From Bradyrhizobium sp. CCGB12 (GTDB lineage: Bacteria; Pseudomonadota; Alphaproteobacteria; Rhizobiales; Xanthobacteraceae): DNA of 64,000 nt. The DNA lies in NCBI RefSeq assembly GCF_024199845.1, contig NZ_JANADO010000001.1, positions 8,172,001 through 8,236,000 of the forward strand. Direction: 5' to 3'. The notes beneath the pieces are model-generated. The model had not been told where the DNA came from. It searched no databases and saw nothing but the letters and a program-made list of their open reading frames with translations. Below are positions 1-7,059 of this stretch, piece after piece; within the stretch, counting starts at the first letter, position 1; each line of letters starts with the position of its first letter. The translations under genes and the position numbers were made by a program.

Positions 1-699
1 GTCGTCGTGGACTGGGCGATGCGCTATGGCAATCCCTCGATCAAGTCGGGCATCGACGCGCTGATCGCGAAAGGCTGCGAACGCATCCTCGCCGTCCCCC
101 TGTATCCGCAATATTCCGCCTCGACCTCGGCAACGGTCTGCGACGAGGTGTTCCGCGTGCTCGCCCGCCTGCGCAACCAGCCGACACTGCGGGTGACGCC
201 GCCTTATTACGAGGACACGGCCTATATCGAGGCGCTCGCGACCTCGATCGAGACCCATCTGGCGACGCTCGCCTTCACGCCGGAGCTCATCGTTGCCTCC
301 TTCCACGGCATGCCGAAATCCTATGTCGACAAGGGCGATCCCTATCAAAGCCATTGCATCGCCACGACCGCGGCGCTGCGCCGCCGGCTCGGCATGGACG
401 AGACGAAGTTGCTGCTGACCTTCCAGTCGCGCTTCGGCAATGACGAGTGGCTCCAGCCGTATACCGACAAGACGATGGAGCAGCTGGCGAAAGAGGGCGT
501 GCGCCGAATCGCGGTGGTGACGCCGGGCTTTTCGGCCGATTGCCTGGAGACGCTGGAGGAGATCGCACAGGAGAATGCCGAGATATTCAAGCACAATGGT
601 GGCGAGCAGTTTTCCGCGATCCCCTGCCTCAACGACAGCGTACCAGGTATGGACGTGATCCGCACCCTGGTGCTGCGCGAGCTCCAGGGCTGGATCTGA
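1..699 (+). CDS. hemH: Ferrochelatase, C-terminal part (5' end outside window)
   Basis: Inserts ferrous iron into protoporphyrin IX, the last step of protoheme synthesis; usually a peripheral inner-membrane protein. The frame is open from the first base, so the N-terminus lies outside the window and about 232 residues are seen of a roughly 340-residue family. Visible ferrochelatase signatures are AVPLYPQYSASTSATV, the SFHGMPKSYV segment carrying the catalytic histidine, the GDPYQSHC stretch, LTFQSRFG and TPGFSADCLETLEEI with the conserved glutamate. The stop codon overlaps the ATG of the next gene by one base, suggesting translational coupling. Assignment is firm; only the start is missing. 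Confidence 0.95.
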   Translation, partial: VVVDWAMRYGNPSIKSGIDALIAKGCERILAVPLYPQYSASTSATVCDEVFRVLARLRNQPTLRVTPPYYEDTAYIEALATSIETHLATLAFTPELIVASFHGMPKSYVDKGDPYQSHCIATTAALRRRLGMDETKLLLTFQSRFGNDEWLQPYTDKTMEQLAKEGVRRIAVVTPGFSADCLETLEEIAQENAEIFKHNGGEQFSAIPCLNDSVPGMDVIRTLVLRELQGWI

Positions 700-1685
700 T
701 GGGGTATCCCGTGAATCGCCGAGAATGTCTGGCGCTTCTTGGGGTGATCGCGGCGCTGCCGGCCTCAGTGCAGGCGCAGCCGGATGCGACGCGCCGGCTC
801 GGCGTGCTCTCGGTCACCGCCGCCGAGGATGCGATCGGGCAAGCGCGCAGCACGATCCTGGTCGAGGCGCTCGCCGGCCACGGCTGGAAGGAGCGCGACA
901 ACCTCAGGATCGATTGGCGTAGCGGCGGCGGCGACCGGGCGAAAATCGCGCGCTTTGCGGACGAACTGGTCGCGCTCAAGCCCGACATCCTGCTTGCGGT
1001 CGGCACGCCCTCGGTCGAGGAGCTGCGCCAGCGCACCACGACAATCCCGATCGTGTTCGCCGTCGTCACCGATCCCGTCAGCCAGGGCTTTGTCAAAAAC
1101 CTCGCTCATCCCGGCGGCAACGTCACCGGCTTCACCGATTACGACGGCCCGCTCGCCGGCAAATGGCTGGAGATGCTGACGCAGGTCACCCCGCCCGTCC
1201 GCCGCGTCTTCGTCGTCTACAATCCCGAGACCGCGCCGTTTGCGCCCTTGATGCTGCGCACGCTCGAGGACGCGGGCCGCACGCTTCACGTGCTCGTCGA
1301 GCCCGCGCCGGTGAGCGACGCCGGCTCGATCGCGGCGCTGGCCTCGCGCAAGGAGGGCGGCCTCCTGGTCCTTCCGGACTTCTTCACCATGGCCAATCGC
1401 GCGCAGCTGCTGGCGGTGATTGGTGAGGCGCGCCTGCCCGCGGTGTTCTGGAGCCGCACCTTCGTCGAGGAGGGCGGGCTGATGTCCTACAGCACCGACA
1501 GTGCCGAGCAGCTCCGCCGCGCCGCCTCCTACATCGATCGCATCCTGAGGGGCGCGCAGGCGGCCGATCTGCCGGTCCAGAATCCCACCAAGTTCGAGCT
1601 GACGATCAACCTGAAGACGGCCAAGGCGCTTGGCATCACGCTCCCCGCGGGCCTGCTCGCAATCGCGAACGACGTCATCGAGTAG
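699..1685 (+). CDS. ABC transporter substrate-binding protein (COG2984-type)
   Basis: Predicted periplasmic binding protein of 328 residues. The N-terminus has basic residues (NRRE) and a hydrophobic stretch LALLGVIAALPASVQAQ typical of a signal peptide cut after AQA. The body (TRRLGVLSV, IDWRSGGGD, ELVALKPDILLAVGTPSVEEL, TIPIVFAVVTDPVSQGFV, GGNVTGF) matches the TrpX/COG2984 family of uptake proteins, often encoded with their own permease and ATPase; neither is seen here, so the partner components must be elsewhere. The ATG at 699 overlaps the hemH stop; a GTG at 711, closer to the basic signal region, is an alternative start. The ligand cannot be predicted. Confidence 0.85.
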   Translation: MGYPVNRRECLALLGVIAALPASVQAQPDATRRLGVLSVTAAEDAIGQARSTILVEALAGHGWKERDNLRIDWRSGGGDRAKIARFADELVALKPDILLAVGTPSVEELRQRTTTIPIVFAVVTDPVSQGFVKNLAHPGGNVTGFTDYDGPLAGKWLEMLTQVTPPVRRVFVVYNPETAPFAPLMLRTLEDAGRTLHVLVEPAPVSDAGSIAALASRKEGGLLVLPDFFTMANRAQLLAVIGEARLPAVFWSRTFVEEGGLMSYSTDSAEQLRRAASYIDRILRGAQAADLPVQNPTKFELTINLKTAKALGITLPAGLLAIANDVIE

Positions 1686-1772
1686 GGCGGGTGGCGGTCG
1701 GAAAGTCCAGGTTCTGCAAGCTTCTGAGATGGACGAAGGCGGATCTCCCGATCGAGGAGCGCAGCAAGAGTT

Positions 1773-2132
1773 TCATCCCGTCGTCGACCGATGTCGTTTC
1801 TTGGCGATGCGCCGCGCTGCCGCCAATGCCGCACGCGCCCATTTCATAAATTCGTCGGGATCGTCGAACAGTCGGTCAGGTACGCGCCAGAACGACAGCT
1901 CGATGAGCGTGCCCTTCTTCGCATAGTTCAAGGGTGGAGATGAGCGTGCCTCCTCGAAGGTCGCGCGGTTGTCGTCATCGACTCTTAGATAGAGCGTGTT
2001 GGCGGTGACCATCCCGAGCATCCCGCCGTCGCAAAAGACGCCCGTTTTGCCGAACATGCGTCGCGTCGTGATCCGGCCAAGCGGAGCTAGCTGCTCGCTT
2101 AGGAAGTCGGCATACTCTGGGCTTGCAACCAT
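1773..2132 (-). CDS. TfoX/Sxy N-terminal domain protein
   Basis: A 119-residue protein consisting essentially of one TfoX N-terminal domain: LSEQLAPLGRITTRRMFGKTGVFCDGGML opens the fold, then a strand-rich LYLRVDD section and the SFWRVPDRLFDDPDEFMKW helix. In gamma-proteobacteria this domain belongs to the competence regulator Sxy, but stand-alone copies are common in rhizobia with no known role in DNA uptake. The tail is arginine/lysine rich. It is divergent from the isomerase-like gene, with only 25 bp between start codons, so both promoters must extend into the neighbouring coding region. Family assignment is sound, function unknown. Confidence 0.85.
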   Translation of the reverse strand: MVASPEYADFLSEQLAPLGRITTRRMFGKTGVFCDGGMLGMVTANTLYLRVDDDNRATFEEARSSPPLNYAKKGTLIELSFWRVPDRLFDDPDEFMKWARAALAAARRIAKKRHRSTTG

Positions 2133-2157
2133 GCCTTGATTCTAGAGATCATGAGCC

Positions 2158-2781
2158 ATGACTGTCAAAATCGACACCTATTACGACTTCAGGTCGCCGT
2201 ACGCATATTTCGCCGATTACAGGGCCCGCAACGCCGACTTCGGCTTGGCGGTCGAGGTTGAATGGGTCGGTCGTCCGATTTTCATCGACGTGATCCTCAA
2301 CCTCCAATCTGGCCGAGAGCCATGGGCGCCTTATGTCGATACCCTCATCCCTCCAAAGCGGGCTTATCTGATGGCGGACATCCGCCGCATGGCCAGGTTT
2401 TACGGGGCGCCTTACAAGCCTTCGTGGAAGTGGCCCAACCGTCCAAATCAGATTCCTGCGTTGTGCATTGCATCCCTGCTGTCTGGTCGGGCCGAGGAGG
2501 TTTTTCGGAGCGCCATCTTCGATGGTCTTTGGCATGAACAGCGGGACATTTCCGACCCTGCGGTGTTGAGAGAAGCCGTCGCCCGCGCTGGTGGTGATCC
2601 GGCAGTCGTGGAGCAAGCTGCTGATCCCGGTGTTCGCGACGCCTTAACGAGGCGGACAGTGGAAGCCTATGCGAATGGTGTGTTCGGGACGCCCACGTTC
2701 GTCTGGAATGGTGAAATCTTCTTTGGCGCGGATCGACTCGAAGTCTTGGCTTGGAAAGTGAATCGCGCAGCCGACGAATGA
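2158..2781 (+). CDS. 2-hydroxychromene-2-carboxylate isomerase / DsbA-family thioredoxin-fold protein
   Basis: A 207-residue thioredoxin-fold protein of the HCCA isomerase (kappa-class GST-like) group. The N-terminal YYDFRSPYAYFA motif carries the serine that in this family replaces the CxxC cysteine and contacts glutathione; the C-terminal GVFGTPTFVWNGEIFFG holds the cis-proline loop. HCCA isomerase acts in naphthalene breakdown, but most family members have unknown substrates and no aromatic-ring genes adjoin this one. Codon use looks more relaxed than in the neighbours (more third-position T), which with the TfoX gene hints at a different history for this pair. No signal peptide is seen. 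Confidence 0.8.
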   Translation: MTVKIDTYYDFRSPYAYFADYRARNADFGLAVEVEWVGRPIFIDVILNLQSGREPWAPYVDTLIPPKRAYLMADIRRMARFYGAPYKPSWKWPNRPNQIPALCIASLLSGRAEEVFRSAIFDGLWHEQRDISDPAVLREAVARAGGDPAVVEQAADPGVRDALTRRTVEAYANGVFGTPTFVWNGEIFFGADRLEVLAWKVNRAADE

Positions 2782-3010
2782 TGGCTCTGCTTTCGATAGG
2801 ACTGGTACGAAATCCTTAACGTCCGCTGCTAGGTCTGCGCCCGGACGCTTTCAAGAGCCTTTCTGAAATACATATCGTGACCGTTCCCTCCTGGCGTGTC
2901 TTGTGCAGAATCGCGCCTGTACCGACGTTACTTGCGACCGCTGAACCGGTAGGGTTGTGATCCCGACCAATGACGGCGCGGGAAAGGTCCTTTCCTGTCT
3001 TGGAGGAAAT

Positions 3011-4015
3011 ATGAGCGGTTTCGACATTTTCGCGATTGTTCTGGTGTTGCTCGTCATCGTCACGCTGGTCGCCGGCGTGAAGACGGTGCCGCAGGGCTAT
3101 GACTGGACCATCGAGCGGTTCGGCAAATACACCCAGACCTTGCGCCCCGGGCTCAACCTGATCGTGCCCTATTTCGACCGCGTCGGGCGCAAGATCAACA
3201 TGATGGAGCAGGTGATCGACATTCCCGAGCAGGAGGTCATCACCAAGGACAACGCCACCGTGACGGTGGACGGCGTAGCCTTCTATCAGGTATTCGATGC
3301 CGCGAAGGCGAGCTACGAGGTCGCCAATCTCAACCAGGCGATTACCGTCCTGACCATGACCAACATCCGCTCGGTGATGGGTTCGATGGATCTCGACCAG
3401 GTGCTGTCGCATCGTGACGAGATCAACGAGCGCCTGCTGCGCGTCGTCGACGCCGCGGTCTCGCCCTGGGGCGTCAAGGTCAACCGCATCGAGATCAAGG
3501 ACATCGTCCCGCCGGCCGACCTCGTCGAAGCCATGGGCCGGCAGATGAAGGCCGAGCGCGTCAAGCGCGCCGACATTCTCGCCGCCGAGGGCCAGCGCCA
3601 ATCCGAGATCCTGCGCGCCGAGGGCGCCAAGCAGGGCCAGATCCTCCAGGCCGAGGGCCGCAAGGAAGCTGCGTTCCGCGATGCCGAAGCGCGCGAGCGG
3701 TCCGCGGAGGCCGAGGCCAAGGCGACGCAGATGGTCAGTGAAGCCATCTCCAAGGGCGATGTTGCCGCGTTGAACTATTTCATCGCCGACAAATATATCA
3801 AGGCGTTCGGCCAGTTCGCGGAGGCGCCGAACCAGAAGATCATCATGCTGCCGATGGAAGCGACGAGCATGCTCGGCTCGCTCGCCGGCATCGGCGAGAT
3901 CGCCAAGGCGACCTTTGGCGAGAGCGCGGCCTCCGCGGCCGCCGCCGCTCGCCGTCCCGGCTCGGTGCCGCCGACCGGCGGCACGCCGCCGGCGGTGCCG
4001 CCGCGGCAGGGGTAA
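3011..4015 (+). CDS. SPFH (stomatin/prohibitin-like) membrane protein
   Basis: A 334-residue slipin/stomatin relative. A single N-terminal membrane segment (FDIFAIVLVLLVIVTLVAGV, residues about 4-23) is followed by the SPFH domain: VPQGYDWTIERFGKYTQTLRPGL, PEQEVITKDNATVTVDGVAFYQV and WGVKVNRIEIKDIVPP. After it comes an alanine/glutamate-rich coiled coil (about residues 180-260) that drives oligomerisation, then a proline-rich tail. The ATG at 3011 has a clear GGAGG six bases upstream; an in-frame ATC/GTG region further up lacks one. Such proteins form ring scaffolds in membrane microdomains and pair with NfeD, whose gene lies just downstream. Confidence 0.93.
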   Translation: MSGFDIFAIVLVLLVIVTLVAGVKTVPQGYDWTIERFGKYTQTLRPGLNLIVPYFDRVGRKINMMEQVIDIPEQEVITKDNATVTVDGVAFYQVFDAAKASYEVANLNQAITVLTMTNIRSVMGSMDLDQVLSHRDEINERLLRVVDAAVSPWGVKVNRIEIKDIVPPADLVEAMGRQMKAERVKRADILAAEGQRQSEILRAEGAKQGQILQAEGRKEAAFRDAEARERSAEAEAKATQMVSEAISKGDVAALNYFIADKYIKAFGQFAEAPNQKIIMLPMEATSMLGSLAGIGEIAKATFGESAASAAAAARRPGSVPPTGGTPPAVPPRQG

Positions 4016-4017
4016 AC

Positions 4018-4112
4018 CGCATGCCCCGGACCCGGAGGGCCACGTTGGTGCAAAGTGGATACCGGTTTTCCCTCGCGACAAACGCGGAGCGCATTTGCGC
4101 GGAGGGCATGCG
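4018..4112 (+). repeat. Palindrome-ended intergenic repeat between SPFH and NfeD genes
   Basis: A 95-bp intergenic element bounded by a perfect 9-bp inverted repeat (CGCATGCCC at 4018-4026, GGGCATGCG at 4104-4112). The centre holds a GTGCAAAGTGGATACCGG-like segment resembling the rhizobial repeat whose usual form runs GATCCGGAAAAGTGG..ACCGGTTTTCC. A relative lies at 25168-25232. It separates the SPFH gene from nfeD without removing their shared orientation, so co-transcription through it is likely. Confidence 0.6.
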
Positions 4113-4133
4113 CCAATGTAAAGAGGTCGTGTC

Positions 4134-4577
4134 ATGACCGACATGTTCGTATCGCTCGGCACCTGGAACTGGCTGATCTTCGGCTTCATCCTCATGGCGC
4201 TCGAGGTGCTGGCGCCGGGCATCTTCCTGTTCTGGCTCGGGCTCGCCGCGCTGCTCGTCGGCCTGATCTCGTTCACTGTTGCGGTGTCCTGGCAGATCCA
4301 GCTCGTGATGTTCGCGATCTTCGCCGCCGCGGCGGTGCCGGTGTGGCGCCGTCTGGCCCGGCCGAAACCCGACGCCAGCGCCAGCCCCTTCCTCAACAAG
4401 CGCACGGAGGCGCTACTCGGCCGCGAGTTCACCCTGGAGAAGCCGATCATCGACGGCTCGGGCACCGTCCGCATCGGCGACACAGTGTGGCGCGTGGCTG
4501 GCCCGGATACTCCGGCAGGGACGCGGGTGAAGGTGGTGCAAGTGGACGGCGCCAATCTGACGGTCGCTGCGGCGTAG
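4134..4577 (+). CDS. NfeD-family membrane protein
   Basis: A 147-residue short-form NfeD protein: three hydrophobic segments (about residues 10-30, 31-52 and 55-72, including LIFGFILMALEVLAPGIFLFW) followed by a soluble OB-fold (GREFTLEKPIIDGSGTVRIGDTVWRV..GPDTPAGTRVKVVQVDGANLTV). NfeD proteins are encoded next to SPFH proteins and are thought to anchor or modulate the SPFH ring; this short type lacks the ClpP-like serine protease domain of the long forms. The gene follows its SPFH partner by 118 bp in the same direction. Function in membrane-domain organisation is inferred from the family. Confidence 0.92.
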   Translation: MTDMFVSLGTWNWLIFGFILMALEVLAPGIFLFWLGLAALLVGLISFTVAVSWQIQLVMFAIFAAAAVPVWRRLARPKPDASASPFLNKRTEALLGREFTLEKPIIDGSGTVRIGDTVWRVAGPDTPAGTRVKVVQVDGANLTVAAA

Positions 4578-4587
4578 AGACTCTTCG

Positions 4588-4728
4588 CCTCTCCCGCGTG
4601 CGGGGAGAGGCCGGATTGCATCGCAGATGCAATCCGGGTGAGGGGGACTCTGCGCGAATCCGTCTCTTACCGTCCTCGCGGAGGCTCTCCCTCACCCCGA
4701 CCCTCTCCCCGCAAGCGGGAAGAGGGGG
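4588..4728. repeat. Palindromic repeat, family B (CTCTCCC..GGGAGAG type)
   Basis: Imperfect inverted repeat built from CCTCTCCCGC / GCGGGAAGAGG outer arms and the internal pair GATTGCATC / GATGCAATC plus GGGTGAGGG / CCCTCACCC. Related elements occur at 18510-18720, 38566-38788, 41651-41768 and 55782-55917. This copy enters the 3' end of the HxlR gene on the minus strand and supplies its last codons. Confidence 0.8.
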
Positions 4729-5056
4729 AAGACCTCTTCCACCTCTCCGCAAATTTGTGCAGCGGCATGAACGTCTCGCACAATTCCCGCCCCAGCGCTG
4801 TCAGGCCGTAACCTCCACCGTCGCCCAGCTCGACGAACCCTGCCTCGCGCAACTCGCTCAGCCGCGCTTGCAGCACCGTCGGCGAAGCTTCGTCACATGC
4901 GCTGCGTAAGCCTCGGGAGGTGAGGGGGGCGTCGCGCAATTCCCACAGGATCCGAAGGCTCCAGCGCCGGCCCAGGAGGTCGAGCAGCGCCATGATCGGC
5001 CGTCCCGTGCGCGAGCCGCGCACACTGCGTGATCCGGAAGTAGCCCGTTTCGACAT
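4667..5056 (-). CDS. HxlR-type winged-helix transcriptional regulator
   Basis: A 129-residue DNA-binding protein. After a basic leader (SKRATSGSRSVRGSRTGRP) comes the HxlR-type winged helix: ALLDLLGRRWSLRILWELRDAPLTSRGLRSA, then SPTVLQARLSELREAGFVELGDGGGYGLTALGREL. HxlR proteins are dimeric, often redox- or aldehyde-responsive, and usually control a divergent gene. Here the divergent gene encodes a carboxymuconolactone-decarboxylase-family protein and two perfect inverted repeats lie between them. The last ~20 residues (SSPSSRLRGEGRGEGEPPRG) are encoded by the palindromic repeat at 4588-4728 and are probably not part of the ancestral protein. Confidence 0.88.
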   Translation of the reverse strand: MSKRATSGSRSVRGSRTGRPIMALLDLLGRRWSLRILWELRDAPLTSRGLRSACDEASPTVLQARLSELREAGFVELGDGGGYGLTALGRELCETFMPLHKFAERWKRSSPSSRLRGEGRGEGEPPRGR

Positions 5057-5074
5057 CGGCGCCCCCTTGCGTTG

Positions 5075-5116
5075 TGCTACAAATAATGTAGCATATTGCT
5101 ACGGTAATTGTAGCAA
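5075..5116. promoter_or_regulatory. Twin inverted-repeat operators for the HxlR regulator
   Basis: Two perfect dyads with the same arms sit side by side: TGCTAC-N7-GTAGCA at 5075-5093 and TTGCTAC-N7-GTAGCAA at 5096-5116. Their centres are 22 bp apart, about two helical turns, so two dimers would bind the same DNA face. They fill the 72-bp gap between the divergent genes, and the Shine-Dalgarno GGAGG of the downstream gene begins at about 5118, right after site 2. Occupancy should block transcription of the + strand gene and probably of the regulator. Confidence 0.8.
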
Positions 5117-5128
5117 CGGAGGCGGCTT

Positions 5129-5686
5129 ATGTCCCAGCAGATGCCACGCATCGCGCCGCTCGATCCGCCTTATCCCCCGGAGATCCAGGCGCAGTTCGAC
5201 CGCATCATGCGCGGCGCGCCGACGCTGATGCTGTTCCGGGTGATGGCGGGCCACTGCCGTGCCTGGGACAAGTTTCGCGCCGGCGGCCTGCTCGATCCCG
5301 GCCCGCTGTCCTTGCGTCTGCGCGAGATCGTCATCGACCGCACCTCCGCGCTGAACAGGTGCGAGTACGAATGGGGCGTGCACGTCGCGATCTTTGCCGG
5401 CCCCGCGCGGCTCACCGAGGAGGAGGTGCGGGCGACCGTGTTGGGCGATGCGACGTCGCCGTGCTGGTCGCCGGCCGAGCAGGCGCTGATCGCGGCCGTC
5501 GATGCGCTGCATCACCGTGCGACGCTCGATGACGAGGAGTTCGCCGCGCTGTCGGCACATTACGACGAGGCGCAGATCCTGGAGATCATGCTGTTGTGCG
5601 GCTTCTATCGCACGGTATCGTATCTAGCGAACGGCTTGAGGCTGCCGCTGGAGGAGAAGGCGGCGCGGTTTCCGCCGCCACTCTAG
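5129..5686 (+). CDS. Carboxymuconolactone decarboxylase (AhpD-like) family protein
   Basis: A 185-residue all-helical protein of the CMD/AhpD family. The core runs from LRLREIVIDRTSALNRCEYEWGVHVAIF through EEEVRATVLGD to a C-terminal DEAQILEIMLLCGFYRTVSYLANGL helix. True AhpD proteins carry a redox CxxC with a nearby histidine; here the place is occupied by NRCEYEWGVH, which keeps one cysteine and the histidine, so a peroxidase with paired cysteines is unlikely while a different small-molecule or thiol role remains possible. Start ATG 5129 follows GGAGG. It lies divergent to the HxlR regulator that presumably controls it. Confidence 0.87.
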   Translation: MSQQMPRIAPLDPPYPPEIQAQFDRIMRGAPTLMLFRVMAGHCRAWDKFRAGGLLDPGPLSLRLREIVIDRTSALNRCEYEWGVHVAIFAGPARLTEEEVRATVLGDATSPCWSPAEQALIAAVDALHHRATLDDEEFAALSAHYDEAQILEIMLLCGFYRTVSYLANGLRLPLEEKAARFPPPL

Positions 5687-5690
5687 CCAC

Positions 5691-5710
5691 CGTCATTGCT
5701 CGCAATGACG
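5691..5710. repeat. Minimal family A palindrome
   Basis: A 20-bp near-perfect palindrome CGTCATTGC / TCGCAATGACG immediately after the stop codon of the preceding gene. It equals the two ends of the longer family A repeat (for example 10487-10572) joined with the interior missing, so it looks like a deletion product of that family and could act as a weak transcriptional stem-loop. Confidence 0.65.
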
Positions 5711-5742
5711 ACGTGGAGGCAGGCGCGCGCTACATCCTCTCT

Positions 5743-5845
5743 GTCATTCCGGGGCGCGACGAAGTCGCGAGCCCGGAAGCCATTGGGCCGCGATCTCAGT
5801 GAAATGGATTCCGGGCTCGCGCCAAGTGGCGCGCCCCGGAATGAC
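5743..5845. repeat. Palindromic repeat, family D (GTCATTCCGGGGCGCG type)
   Basis: Inverted repeat with outer arms GTCATTCCGGGGCGCG (5743-) and CGCGCCCCGGAATGAC (ending 5845) and inner arms GAGCCCGGAA / ATTCCGGGCTC. A related element is at 55403-55499. It lies between two convergent genes and may serve as a bidirectional terminator-like hairpin. Confidence 0.7.
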
Positions 5846-5861
5846 GGGAGGAGGCAGCGCC

Positions 5862-6881
5862 CTACGCCACGCCGGCCCGCAACAGATCGTGCAGATGCAC
5901 GATCCCGACCACCTTGCCCGCTTCGGTCACGACCAGCGTGGTGATCTTGCGCGTGTTCAGCACCTCGATCATCTCGGTCGCGAGCATCGAGGGCGGCACC
6001 GTCTTCGGCTCCCTGGTCATGATCTCGTCGACCGTCGCCGTCAACAGGTCCGGTCGCATGTGGCGGCGCAGATCGCCGTCGGTGATGATGCCAGCGATGG
6101 CGCCGGCATCATCGATGATGCAGACGCAGCCGAGCCCCTTGGCCGACATCTCGACCACGGCGTCCGACATCTTGGTACCGAGCGGCTTGACCGGGATCTC
6201 GTCGCCCGTGCGCATGTAGTCGCGGACGAATTTCAGCATCGCACCCAGCTTGCCGCCGGGGTGGAAGTGCGCGAACTCGAGCGCGGTGAAGCCGCGGCCT
6301 TCGAGCAGCGCGATCGCGATCGCGTCGCCGATCGCGGCCTGCATCAGCGTCGAGGTGGTCGGCGCCAGATTGTGCGGGCAGGCCTCACGCGCCTTCGGCA
6401 ACTCGATCACGATGTCGGCGGCTTGTCCCAGCGAGGACGCCGCGCTCGACGTCACCGCGATCATAGGAATCGCAAAGCGCGCCGAATAGTTCACGAGGTT
6501 CTTCATCTCCGGCTGCTCGCCGGACCAGGACAGCGCCATGATGACGTCGTCGGTCGTGATCATGCCGAGATCGCCATGGCCGGCTTCGGCCGTGTGCACG
6601 AAGAAGGCGGGCGTTCCAGTCGAGGCCAGCGTCGCCGCGATCTTGCGGCCCATATGGCCTGACTTGCCGAGCCCGGTGACGATGACGCGGCCCTTGGCGT
6701 TGCGGATCAGATCGACCGCCTTGGCAAATGTCGCACCCAGCGGTCCGCGCAGGGCCGTGGCGAGCGCGTTGATGCCGCCGCTCTCGGTCTCCAGCGTGCG
6801 GAGCGCGGATTCGACGCTATCAGGGATGGAGCCGGATGATGCGGTCATCAGCGGTTTCGAACTCGGCATGCTCAGGTCCAA
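5862..6881 (-). CDS. kdsD: Arabinose-5-phosphate isomerase (KpsF/GutQ family)
   Basis: A 339-residue sugar-phosphate isomerase interconverting ribulose-5-phosphate and arabinose-5-phosphate, the first committed step toward KDO for lipopolysaccharide. The SIS domain includes GRVIVTGLGKSGHMGRKIAATLASTGTPAFFVHTAEA and GDLGMITTDDVIMALSWSGE; it is followed by two CBS domains (GCVCIIDDAGAIAGIITDGDLRRHM and ITTLVVTEAGKVVGIVHLHDLL). Length and order match KdsD/KpsF exactly. Translation starts at the ATG complementary to 6879-6881. It is convergent with the CMD gene and divergent from the outer-membrane barrel gene; no KDO synthase neighbours are visible. Confidence 0.93.
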   Translation of the reverse strand: MDLSMPSSKPLMTASSGSIPDSVESALRTLETESGGINALATALRGPLGATFAKAVDLIRNAKGRVIVTGLGKSGHMGRKIAATLASTGTPAFFVHTAEAGHGDLGMITTDDVIMALSWSGEQPEMKNLVNYSARFAIPMIAVTSSAASSLGQAADIVIELPKAREACPHNLAPTTSTLMQAAIGDAIAIALLEGRGFTALEFAHFHPGGKLGAMLKFVRDYMRTGDEIPVKPLGTKMSDAVVEMSAKGLGCVCIIDDAGAIAGIITDGDLRRHMRPDLLTATVDEIMTREPKTVPPSMLATEMIEVLNTRKITTLVVTEAGKVVGIVHLHDLLRAGVA

Positions 6882-7059
6882 GGAGGAGGGCGTTCGCCCG
6901 TTGGCGCCTGCTTAGCACGCCGCGGCCGAGGAGGCGACGCGGCCGCCAACTCCCTCAACGGGTCATTAACCATAATTGTTTTAACTCCATTAAGGATGGT
7001 TCCCGCCTACCGGCGGAGGTCGTCATGAAAGTGTTTGATTTCGTTGGAGTTCTTTCATC
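6882..7059 (+). promoter_or_regulatory. Divergent intergenic region with TTAACC-type motifs
   Basis: Control region between kdsD and the barrel gene. An AT-rich patch at about 6964-6998 contains three TTAA blocks (ATTAACCATAATTG, TTTTAACTCC, CATTAAGG) in an otherwise GC-rich gap. TTAACC is the half-site of the alphaproteobacterial cell-cycle regulator CtrA, but the spacings (11 and 5 bases) do not match the TTAA-N7-TTAA full site, so direct CtrA control is only a possibility. Confidence 0.35.

Noticed and set aside
2816..4621. 601-codon minus-strand frame across the SPFH and NfeD genes
   Set aside because: Opposite two well-recognised genes with ribosome sites; no domain seen in the translation.
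6964..6998. CtrA full binding site before the barrel gene
   Set aside because: TTAA blocks are present but their spacing (11 and 5) does not match TTAA-N7-TTAA, so only a weak motif note was kept.
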